Of a stretch of 6,608 nucleotides of DNA, positions 1-4,834 are shown piece after piece. Origin of the DNA: Clostridia bacterium (GTDB lineage Bacteria > Bacillota > Clostridia > Christensenellales > Borkfalkiaceae); contig CAAGHC010000038.1 of NCBI GenBank assembly GCA_900769565.1, positions 1 through 6,608 of the forward strand, in the 5' to 3' direction. The notes beneath the pieces are model-generated. The model was not told the origin of the DNA. It saw nothing but the letters and a program-made list of their open reading frames with translations, and did not search any database. A program made the translations under genes and the position numbers. How positions within the stretch are numbered: position 1 is the stretch's first letter; each line of letters opens with the position of its first letter.

Positions 1-99
1 AGGTATTTCGTTGCCGTTTTTGTCTAACCCGTAATTATCGGGCAAATTTAAACTTTGTTGTATTAAATCTACGAATATTTTTTCAATTTCTTTGTTCAT
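1..99 (-). CDS. N-terminus of a phage structural gene, possibly neck/terminator protein (partial)
   Basis: The minus strand is open from an ATG at 99-97 to the window edge, giving 33 residues that begin MNKEIEKIFVDLIQQ and continue with the motif LNLPDNYGLDKNGNEIP. The 3' part lies outside the window. A weak purine run, GAAAG, at 110-106 sits six bases before the ATG. A short N-terminal helix followed by a 'LxLP' turn, placed just after connector genes in the same direction, loosely resembles the start of LIC_12616-type phage neck terminator proteins. That assignment is inference from order and a few residues. The gene is separated from its upstream neighbour (446-841) by 346 bases that hold an opposing gene, so either transcription reads through the antisense gene or a promoter lies there. 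Existence of a coding start is fairly likely; the function is weak. Confidence 0.55.
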   Translation of the reverse strand, partial: MNKEIEKIFVDLIQQSLNLPDNYGLDKNGNEIP

Positions 100-114
100 T
101 TATAGCTTTCAATA

Positions 115-123
115 TGATATAAT
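115..123 (+). promoter_or_regulatory. Extended -10 promoter for the antisense cysteine-rich gene
   Basis: The plus strand reads TGATATAAT, which is a perfect TATAAT (118-123) preceded by the TGn extended -10 element. The -35 region, around TTCATT at 95-100 with a 17-base spacer, is poor, as is usual for extended -10 promoters. Transcription would start near base 130, only a few bases before the GAGGGG ribosome site of the gene at 146. TATAAT-like words are common in AT-rich DNA; the combination with the TG element, the short leader and the strong ribosome site is what supports it. Confidence 0.55.
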
Positions 124-134
124 TATATTACTAC

Positions 135-140
135 GAGGGG
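135..140 (+). promoter_or_regulatory. Ribosome binding site GAGGGG fixing the start at 146
   Basis: GAGGGG lies five bases before the ATG at 146-148. The open frame extends upstream to an ATG at 92, but that start has no comparable site, would run through the promoter, and would place a charged, non-conserved stretch before the membrane segment. The start at 146 is therefore preferred. The same core (AGAGGGGA) precedes the minus-strand gene that starts at 2820. Confidence 0.7.
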
Positions 141-145
141 TTTTT

Positions 146-427
146 ATGAAGTTTTATTTTTTATTTTTTTTCTTAGGGCTTTCTTTAGGCTTTCTGTATG
201 GTTTTTATAGAAATAAAAATCTTTTTAGTCCTGAAAAAATTTGTAAAAACTGTATTAATTTTGTGCCTTGCGTAAACTCGATAGGTGATTTTAAAGGTGC
301 TTGCCGTAAATGTTGCGTAGATACCTATCATTTTTCGCCTACTATGTCTTGCGGTTTTTTTCAATATACCGAAATAATACAAGCTGATATTGATAGAAAA
401 AAGCTAGAAAGGTGTTATAAAAAGTAA
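146..427 (+). CDS. Membrane-anchored cysteine-rich small protein, moron-like
   Basis: This 93-residue protein is encoded against the surrounding structural operon. Residues about 3-20 are strongly hydrophobic (MKFYFLFFFLGLSLGFLYGF) and are followed by R22 and K24, so a single membrane anchor with the C-terminal part inside the cell is the simplest topology; an uncleaved signal is the alternative. The soluble part has eight cysteines at 33, 36, 42, 53, 56, 57, 69 and 90. The layout is ICxNCxxF, a second cluster CRKCC, and a late CGFF, as in small phage proteins with a CxxCxxF...C...CxxF metal-binding pattern. Metal binding is inferred. The gene has its own promoter-like element and ribosome site and ends 18 bases from the convergent stop of the connector gene at 446. 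No clear terminator follows it. The protein is not recognised; a lysogeny or superinfection-related accessory role is only a guess from its antisense placement. Confidence 0.75.
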   Translation: MKFYFLFFFLGLSLGFLYGFYRNKNLFSPEKICKNCINFVPCVNSIGDFKGACRKCCVDTYHFSPTMSCGFFQYTEIIQADIDRKKLERCYKK

Positions 428-445
428 TATGCGCAAAATTTTTGT

Positions 446-841
446 TTATGTTTCACTATCTTGATAATCTAAAATAGCTTCGTATTCGATATACCCGTTT
501 AATGAGTAATCTTTTACGCTCATAACTTTATATCTAACCCCGTTAAATATAATTTTATCTTGTGTTTTTAAATTTAAAGTACCTGCTTTAGCGTGTATCC
601 AATACCAAGACCAAGAGCGTTGACCTTCGGGCTTAGATTGCAATTGCTCATCTCTTAAAGGTTGCCAACATCCTAAAAAGTCTATTTTTGTTTTTTTCTC
701 TTGCCTATCGCCCTCTACAATAGATTGCGTTACTTTTTCAAGCGTTAGGGGTGTTTCCCACCCTGTCAAAGTGTTTCGCATATTAGGCATACCGCCTTGA
801 ATTGTTCTATTTTTATTAAAATTTAATACTTGATTGAACAT
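446..841 (-). CDS. Putative head-tail connector / tail completion protein
   Basis: This 131-residue protein has no membrane segment or signal. The visible core is GCWQPL at residues 57-62, PEGQRSWSW at 71-79 and a C-terminal beta-rich part, IIFNGVRYKVMSVKDYSLNG (97-116). The layout 'xxQPL...LPEGxR...G.xYxVxxxxDY' is typical of small head-tail joining proteins encoded among phage connector genes. Its position after a DUF4054 connector and a virion-morphogenesis protein fits, and it would act at the portal-proximal neck. The family name is inferred from motif and order. The ATG at 841-839 has only a weak site (GGGA, about seven bases upstream). The gene is preceded by a hairpin and a good promoter-like sequence, so it may be partly uncoupled from the genes before it. 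Alternative downstream ATGs (residues 18 and 21) are possible but would remove part of the N-terminus. Confidence 0.7.
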   Translation of the reverse strand: MFNQVLNFNKNRTIQGGMPNMRNTLTGWETPLTLEKVTQSIVEGDRQEKKTKIDFLGCWQPLRDEQLQSKPEGQRSWSWYWIHAKAGTLNLKTQDKIIFNGVRYKVMSVKDYSLNGYIEYEAILDYQDSET

Positions 842-865
842 TTATTAATCCCGTGTTATAATCTA

Positions 866-894
866 ATTATCTTATTTAAAGTATTACCAATCAA
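866..894 (-). promoter_or_regulatory. Sigma-70-like promoter inside the structural operon
   Basis: On the minus strand, TTGATT (894-889) is followed by a 17-base spacer and GATAAT (871-866). These match the consensus at four of six and five of six positions with ideal spacing. It points at the connector gene starting at 841 and begins at the base of the hairpin at 893-912. A second A/T-rich box, TTATAA, lies closer to the gene but has poorer spacing. AT-rich DNA yields such matches by chance, so confidence is moderate. Confidence 0.45.
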
Positions 895-912
895 TGCCCC
901 AAAAGGGGCATT
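893..912. terminator. Perfect 8-bp hairpin, possible bidirectional terminator
   Basis: AATGCCCC (893-900), loop AAAA, GGGGCATT (905-912) form an uninterrupted stem. It starts six bases after the stop codon of the minus-strand four-cysteine gene. In the minus direction the stem is followed by GATTGG, which is not a U-tract. In the plus direction it is followed by TCTTATTATT, which is T-rich. It therefore looks better as a plus-direction stop for antisense transcripts from the gene at 146, or as an RNA-stabilising or pausing hairpin in the operon mRNA. Confidence 0.5.
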
Positions 913-917
913 TCTTA

Positions 918-1082
918 TTATTCAAAATATTCACATTCTGTTTTTAATTCATTTGTTTTATATATTACTTTTTCAATTTTTCTATTAATTTGAATAATTA
1001 TATTACTTTTGTGTTCGCATTTGTCGGTAAAAAACTTGCAATTATTACATATAAATTTTTTTGTGTTTGCTTTTTTTGCCAT
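918..1082 (-). CDS. Small four-cysteine protein, putative metal-binding
   Basis: This is a 54-residue basic protein. Cysteines 12, 15, 22 and 50, plus His24, form the pattern FICNNCKFF...CEH...CEYF. That resembles small phage proteins with a CxxC knuckle and a late C-x-Y/F-F, so a zinc-binding fold is plausible. The frame is open upstream to a TTG at 1100 inside the preceding gene. The ATG at 1082-1080 is chosen because it lies four bases after the TAA of that gene (1089-1087) and has a GAAGAAAG purine run in the last codons of that gene, so the two are probably translationally coupled. It sits within the head-tail connector cluster and just before a hairpin. No function can be assigned. Its ICxNCxxF and CxxF motifs echo those of the opposing gene at 146-427. 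Confidence 0.7.
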   Translation of the reverse strand: MAKKANTKKFICNNCKFFTDKCEHKSNIIIQINRKIEKVIYKTNELKTECEYFE

Positions 1083-1086
1083 AAAA

Positions 1087-1671
1087 TTATCTTTCTTCAA
1101 TTTCGTAGGTAATTGCGCCCCTTAGTCTTCCTGTGTCTATTAAAGGCTCTGCGCTCCCTTTTTCTCTTACTGTAAGCGTTGAATTGTTCGCCCACTCGCC
1201 AAAACCTTTTGTTTCAAAGGCTTCATCAATTATTTCTAGTGAACTTGTAGCTACCGCATAAGCCAATTCTTTTAAAATACCACTTCCGCCGTATTCTGCT
1301 ATAAATTCTTCTGCTAGGCTTATTTCGTCTTTTGTTAGCTCTGCTTTTTGTCTTATTTTCTTTCTAAGTTCTGCGCTTCTTTCTATTGGTTTTTGTAGCC
1401 AACTTCTAGCAGGTATAACAATTTCGGTAGTGCTTTTTTTTAAATTTATTCCAAAAGCATAAGCAAAATAACCCCTCATTTTGTCGGTTACTTTTATTCT
1501 TGCGCCAAACTCTTGAACTGCGCCTAGTCCTGCCATATCGAGATTGGGGCTTACTTCTTCACTTCCGCCTTTATTTGCTAATAGTCCAACTTTTACGCTA
1601 TAATTTTTAGCCATTTCTTGAACTAAATTTTTTAATGCGCCGTACTTGATATTTGCTTTAATTTCTGCCAT
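1087..1671 (-). CDS. Phage virion morphogenesis / tail completion protein
   Basis: This 194-residue protein shows several marks of the phage virion-morphogenesis group (related to Phage_tail_S and HK97 gp10-like neck proteins). These are VKVGLLA near the N-terminus (26-32), VQEFGARIKVT (52-62), an IPARSWLQKPI segment (86-96) and the C-terminal KGSAEPLIDTGRLRGAITYE (171-190). Family members sit at the head-tail junction or terminate the tail tube, and are needed to join heads to tails. It lies directly after the DUF4054-type connector gene. The ATG at 1671-1669 is preceded by a modest AAGG five bases upstream. Its 3' end provides the ribosome site for the four-cysteine gene. The family is clear; whether it acts on the head or the tail side is inferred from the neighbourhood. 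Confidence 0.85.
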   Translation of the reverse strand: MAEIKANIKYGALKNLVQEMAKNYSVKVGLLANKGGSEEVSPNLDMAGLGAVQEFGARIKVTDKMRGYFAYAFGINLKKSTTEIVIPARSWLQKPIERSAELRKKIRQKAELTKDEISLAEEFIAEYGGSGILKELAYAVATSSLEIIDEAFETKGFGEWANNSTLTVREKGSAEPLIDTGRLRGAITYEIEER

Positions 1672-1674
1672 TAT
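1646..1674 (+). promoter_or_regulatory. Possible plus-strand promoter for the short TM peptide
   Basis: TTGATA (1646-1651) is followed by 17 bases and CATTAT (1669-1674), which is preceded by TGC and so forms an extended -10. The predicted transcription start falls at about 1681, the A of the peptide's ATG, implying a leaderless message. It lies inside the coding sequence of the minus-strand gene at 1087-1671, so it may be coincidence. Confidence 0.25.
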
Positions 1675-1680
1675 AACCTT

Positions 1681-1776
1681 ATGGAAAACTTTTTAAAAAT
1701 ATTTTTAGTTCTATGGATTATATTTTATATAGTTCCTATTTCTATATATTTTTTATGTCCGTTTGACCTTGATTAG
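1681..1776 (+). CDS. Short single-TM peptide, antisense to the operon (doubtful)
   Basis: A 31-codon frame opens at ATG 1681 and ends in TAG at 1774-1776. It encodes MENFLKIF followed by about 20 hydrophobic residues including LVLWIIFY and IPISIYFL-like runs, ending CPFDLD. It would span the membrane once. It fills nearly exactly the 101-base gap between two minus-strand structural genes, and its stop overlaps the last four bases of the connector gene at 1773. There is no Shine-Dalgarno site; a promoter-like sequence would start the RNA at the ATG itself. T-rich DNA produces hydrophobic frames by chance, so this may be no gene. If real it would be a second antisense membrane protein like the one at 146-427. 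Confidence 0.3.
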   Translation: MENFLKIFLVLWIIFYIVPISIYFLCPFDLD

Positions 1777-2339
1777 CCTACTGTTATTGAACCTTTTGCA
1801 ATATATACATTACCAATTAAATAAGGTCTAATTAATGTTGCGTATTTAACGCCGTAGCCTGTTGTAGCGTACATCGAAAGCCCTGCGCTTTGATTTAACC
1901 ATTGCGGTATTGTATAGCTTTCGCTTACGCTTCCTACGCTCTTTGAAGTAGGAATACCAACATTATTTAATCCAAGGGCGTTATTAAAATCTACCGTCAA
2001 ATAATGAGCAGTAAGATATAAAAAAATCATTTTTGCGGTGTCTGTATCGCCGAATAAGCCCTCATTAAAATTTACATAGGCTTCTTTAAAGGCGTTTTCA
2101 ATATCGGCGTCTTGAGTGTAATTTAAAACGCTCTGATTTGTTAGTTTCCAGCTTTCCGCATTTGTCGGGTCGTCGGTTGTACTTTCTACTATACATATAT
2201 AAAATTGGTTTTCGAAATATACTATATCATTTTCAAAGTATGTAGCACCTTCAACATAAGCAGGCAAGTACATAGGGCTAAACCTTGGGAATTGATTTTT
2301 AAAATCGTCAACCGTAATTAAATCTATTAATTTTGTCAT
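1773..2339 (-). CDS. DUF4054-type head-tail connector protein with a CBM-like insertion
   Basis: This 188-residue protein has the DUF4054 pattern. It starts with DDFKNQFPRFS (11-21), then an EAYVNFNEGLFG helix (86-97), then AKMIFLYLTAHYLTVDF (102-118), and ends with VGIPTSKSVGSVSESYTIP and a TTGYGVKYATLI strand-turn (127-170). DUF4054 proteins act as adaptors between portal and tail in siphophage-like and Mu-like heads. Residues about 23-68 interrupt the domain after 'FPRFSPMY'. They have the spaced aromatic layout Y-x2-G-x2-Y...D-x-V-Y...Y-x-C...DP...W seen in small carbohydrate-binding (CBM5/12-like) modules. The ATG is preceded by only a loose GAAAGAAAAT run. The gene follows a hairpin and is therefore likely expressed below the capsid genes. 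The family is confident; the CBM resemblance is by eye. Confidence 0.82.
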   Translation of the reverse strand: MTKLIDLITVDDFKNQFPRFSPMYLPAYVEGATYFENDIVYFENQFYICIVESTTDDPTNAESWKLTNQSVLNYTQDADIENAFKEAYVNFNEGLFGDTDTAKMIFLYLTAHYLTVDFNNALGLNNVGIPTSKSVGSVSESYTIPQWLNQSAGLSMYATTGYGVKYATLIRPYLIGNVYIAKGSITVG

Positions 2340-2356
2340 TTTTATTTTCTTTCAAA

Positions 2357-2381
2357 ATCAAGGGGCTTTATGCCCCTTGAT
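2357..2381 (-). terminator. 10-bp hairpin after the capsid gene block
   Basis: On the minus strand, ATCAAGGGGC, loop ATAAA, GCCCCTTGAT form a perfect stem in the 73-base gap between the coiled-coil gene (ends 2413) and the connector gene (starts 2339). Only a short TTTT overlaps and follows the stem before GAAAG, so it would be a partial terminator, attenuator or mRNA-stabilising end. Such an element would let abundant capsid and cement mRNA exceed connector mRNA. A TATAAT word sits just upstream (2388-2383), but its candidate -35 (TTGTTC, 2409-2404) has a poor 15-base spacing. Confidence 0.5.
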
Positions 2382-2412
2382 GATTATACTACACGAGGAA
2401 TTAGAACAAGGT

Positions 2413-2820
2413 CTATTTATTTTCTAGTTCGTTTGCTTCTTCTTCGGTGATTTCTTCTGTGCCTTCGGGCAATTCGTCGGTTTCACCGTTTAAAAAAGCG
2501 TCCACGTTTTCGTCGCCTGTATTAGATGTTTTAGCTTCTTCAATTTTTGCAAGTAGCTTTTCTAATCCGATATTAGGCTGAAATTTAATACCTAGTTTGG
2601 TTGCTTCTGCTTTTGCTTCCGCTAAAGCCACTTGCTTTTTAAGAGCTTCGTTTTCTTTTTCCAAGTCTTTTTGCTTTTTAACGTCTGCAAACTCACATAC
2701 GCCTTCTTGCTTTAGCAAAATTTTAATTGCTTCTTCATTTGTTACTTCTAGCGTTGATTTTGCTTCTAGTTCTACATCAAAAGCTACATATTTTCTTGTT
2801 GATTTATTTTCTAATAACAT
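2413..2820 (-). CDS. Small coiled-coil protein with HeH/LEM-like segment, downstream of capsid gene
   Basis: This is a 135-residue acidic protein in three parts. Residues 1-46 form a small beta-like unit (KSTRKYVAFDVELEAKSTLEV, then EEAIKILLKQEGVCEFAD) of the kind found in short phage proteins encoded next to capsid genes. Residues about 47-72 are a heptad-like K/E/A/L-rich coiled coil. Residues 73-96 (ATKLGIKFQPNIGLEKLLAKI) match the 'LGIKFxxNIxxxKLxxKI' pattern of the HeH/LEM fold. The tail (97-135) is very acidic and disordered. A strong ribosome site, AGAGGGGA, lies 7 bases before the ATG, and the gene starts 25 bases after the capsid gene's stop, so it is co-expressed with capsid genes. 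A head-completion or assembly-accessory role is possible from position; the actual function is unknown. It ends in TAG while its neighbours end in TAA. Confidence 0.7.
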   Translation of the reverse strand: MLLENKSTRKYVAFDVELEAKSTLEVTNEEAIKILLKQEGVCEFADVKKQKDLEKENEALKKQVALAEAKAEATKLGIKFQPNIGLEKLLAKIEEAKTSNTGDENVDAFLNGETDELPEGTEEITEEEANELENK

Positions 2821-2845
2821 TCTAAAATCCCCTCTCTTTTATTTA

Positions 2846-3871
2846 TTAACCTACTTGAACGTCTGCATACACCATTGATTTTACACGTTTTAAGTATGGA
2901 GGTATATATTGTGCGTGAGCTTGTGAAATTAAATCTAAGCTACCTTGTGGGAATAATGGCATTGGTGTATAAGGTACAGGCATAAATGCGCTTAGGTTAT
3001 CAGCGTCATTGTTGTACAATACATATCTTGCGCCGTTTCCTGCTTGGTTAGCATTATCACAATATTTTGCGTGAACGATTTTGAAGTCGCCACCTGCTAC
3101 ACGTTTTAAAGCGTCTTCTAATACTTGTAGTCTTGTTAAGCCAAAAGTACCAAAAGGCACGCCTAAAGCATACCAATCAGAAGTAGGAATTAACAATCTG
3201 TTAAATGTCATTGTGTATAATGAATTGATACCGAAAGCGATTGGCGCTTGTGCTAAAAACGCTTGGAATTGTGAATCTGTCATATCTGACAACTTAGCAG
3301 TCATTAAAGTTGTGTTTACTGTTACATCGTCTTGGTTTAATAAACCTTTTGAACCGTCTAAGCCGAAAAAGTGCGCTTCTTGGATTTCTAAGTCAAAAGA
3401 TTTTTTTCTTGCTTTTTCGTGTTCTTCAATGATAGAGAAAGTTTCTGAATTTACTCTACCCATTTGAACTAACTCATTTGTAATTGAGTAATCACCACGC
3501 CAAAAATGATTTTTAATTCTCATTGAACCAATTTGTATAGTGTGGTTAGCGTCTTTTGAAATGCCGTTAGCAGTAGGATTAATCCAACCTTGACCTTTTT
3601 GACCTACATAATTTACCGCATATTGCAATAAATCTGTTGAGTATGCGCCTTTACCAACTTCAATTTTTGTGAAGTCTGAAAGTTTTTGACCGTTTAACTC
3701 ATAAAATTTTGTTGTTACAACGCCGTCAATTAATTGTGTAAGTGTTGTAGTTGCTTGTTGTAATCCTGCAACGTCTGAAATACCTGCATTGCTTACTTGG
3801 GCTTTTTTCAAGCCGTTTTCTACCATTCCTTTATATTCATCAATTGAATATATACCGATTTTTTTATTCAT
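2846..3871 (-). CDS. Major capsid protein, DUF2184 type
   Basis: This 341-residue protein would form the capsid shell. It resembles the DUF2184 branch of HK97-fold capsid proteins. Family-like features include an N-terminal helix-rich arm, the segment VTTKFYELNGQKLSDFTKIE followed by GKGAYSTDLLQYAV, the stretch IKNHFWRGDYSITNEL, a hydrophobic MTFNRLLIPTSDWYAL region, and a C-terminus with FMPVPYTPMPLFPQGSLD and a Y-IPPYLKRVKSMVYADVQVG-like end. There is no long N-terminal delta domain, which fits a separate scaffold supplied by the protein at 4391-6265. The ATG at 3871-3869 has an AGGAAGGA ribosome site and follows the cement gene by 21 bases. Strong translation signals and the order protease, cement, capsid are as expected for this module. 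Confidence 0.9.
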   Translation of the reverse strand: MNKKIGIYSIDEYKGMVENGLKKAQVSNAGISDVAGLQQATTTLTQLIDGVVTTKFYELNGQKLSDFTKIEVGKGAYSTDLLQYAVNYVGQKGQGWINPTANGISKDANHTIQIGSMRIKNHFWRGDYSITNELVQMGRVNSETFSIIEEHEKARKKSFDLEIQEAHFFGLDGSKGLLNQDDVTVNTTLMTAKLSDMTDSQFQAFLAQAPIAFGINSLYTMTFNRLLIPTSDWYALGVPFGTFGLTRLQVLEDALKRVAGGDFKIVHAKYCDNANQAGNGARYVLYNNDADNLSAFMPVPYTPMPLFPQGSLDLISQAHAQYIPPYLKRVKSMVYADVQVG

Positions 3872-3892
3872 TTTTTATATTTCCTTCCTTGC

Positions 3893-4372
3893 TTATGCGC
3901 CTACGCCTAAATTAAAATTTAATTTTACTTGTACAATGTCGCCTTGTGCTGATGTTGCGGTCAACGCTTCACCAATAAATGCGTTACCTTCTGTTGCTGT
4001 GTCATCAACGAAAATAGTACCGTCAACCATTTGTAATTTTGCGCCTACTGTGATTGCGTCGTTTGCAACTAACCAAACCACGTCGCCTGATTGAGCTAAA
4101 GCAACTCTATCGCCTACGCCGTATGCGTTTACTCTTACATCATACACTACCATACCGTAAGGTACGTCTGTAACTTCGCACGCTTCAACAACTGGACAAG
4201 CGGTATTAGATGAAGTTGCTGAAAGTTTAACAAAATCGCCCGCTTTTATTGTAGCGTCTGCGTCTGCTGAATAGAAAATGTTGTTGTGAGTGTGAGGAAT
4301 ATTAGGCATATATGCGTAATCACCTCTAATTGGTTGTGGTCTTTCTGCCACTAAATTAAATGCTTGTGTCAT
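3893..4372 (-). CDS. Capsid cement / decoration protein (DUF2190/Gp24-like)
   Basis: This 159-residue protein is rich in beta-strand and small residues, with no membrane segment. It has the features of phage structural cement proteins. These are an early IFYSADADATIKAGDFVKLS stretch, the mid-protein VTDVPYGMVVYDVRVNAYGVGDRVALA, then a 'G-x-V-x-W-L-V-A-x-D-A-I-x-V-G' strand pair, and a final GNAFIGEALTATSAQGDIVQVKL. Such proteins bind the outer capsid surface at subunit junctions and stabilise the expanded shell. The strong AAGGAGT ribosome site lies about eight bases before the ATG at 4372-4370, 18 bases after the protease-scaffold stop. The position between protease and major capsid genes agrees. 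Decoration versus minor structural role cannot be separated from sequence alone. Confidence 0.82.
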   Translation of the reverse strand: MTQAFNLVAERPQPIRGDYAYMPNIPHTHNNIFYSADADATIKAGDFVKLSATSSNTACPVVEACEVTDVPYGMVVYDVRVNAYGVGDRVALAQSGDVVWLVANDAITVGAKLQMVDGTIFVDDTATEGNAFIGEALTATSAQGDIVQVKLNFNLGVGA

Positions 4373-4390
4373 TTCTTTTACTCCTTTTTA

Positions 4391-4834
4391 TTAGTATTCT
4401 TCGCCTGCTTTTACTCTGTCTTCTTGTGAAACATAAAAAGATTTAATTTGTGTTTTTGTTGAACCGCCTAGGATAGCTTCTTTTCTATCTTCCATTGAGT
4501 TATCAACTTTTTTGTCTTTTTTGTCTTCGTTTTTAGCTTTTTTGTTTTCTGCTATTTCTTTTTCTTCTTCAAACTTTTCTTCTTTTTCTTCTTCTTCGTC
4601 GTCTTCGTTTTTGCATTTATTATCTGCTTTGTCGGTTTCTGACGGCTTGTAAGCGATTTTTTCAATTTTGCCTACGATAGTGCGCCAAACTTCTTCGTCA
4701 ACTTTGTCTTTTAAAATTCCGCCGATTTCGTCGATGATTTTTCTTTTGTCTTCGTTTTCTGCTTTTTCTTCTTTATCGCAAGCATTATCAACAATGCCCT
4801 TGATAAATTTTTCAAGGTCTTTTAAAACTGTCAT
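4391..4834 (-). other. Possible internal start for a separate scaffold protein
   Basis: Met478 of the protease-scaffold protein is encoded at 4834-4832 and is preceded by GGAAAGGA (4852-4845), ten bases upstream. Initiation there would yield a 147-residue, acidic, helix-rich product that carries the whole scaffold-like part without the protease. Nested scaffold genes sharing the C-terminus of the protease are known from lambda (C and Nu3). The spacing is slightly long, and a GGA/AAGG word can occur by chance in lysine/glycine codons, so this is a proposal. Confidence 0.4.

Noticed and set aside
92..145. Upstream extension of the plus-strand gene to the ATG at 92
   Set aside because: It would overlap the start of the minus-strand gene at 99 and the promoter, and has no ribosome site; the ATG at 146 has GAGGGG at good spacing.
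185..382. Minus-strand 65-codon frame opposite the gene at 146-427, in line with the operon direction
   Set aside because: It gives a low-complexity basic peptide without motifs or ribosome site, while the plus-strand frame has a membrane anchor, cysteine motifs, a promoter-like element and a strong ribosome site.
1083..1100. TTG start for the four-cysteine gene
   Set aside because: The ATG at 1082 has a suitable purine run and sits four bases after the upstream stop, whereas the TTG lies inside the preceding gene with no site.
2597..2878. Plus-strand 93-codon frame opposite the coiled-coil gene
   Set aside because: It is a serine/phenylalanine-rich mirror of Lys/Glu/Ala codons on the real strand, with no ribosome site or motif.
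3081..4094. Plus-strand frames at 3081-3467 and 3789-4094
   Set aside because: They are shadows of the major capsid and cement genes, which have clear family features and strong ribosome sites.
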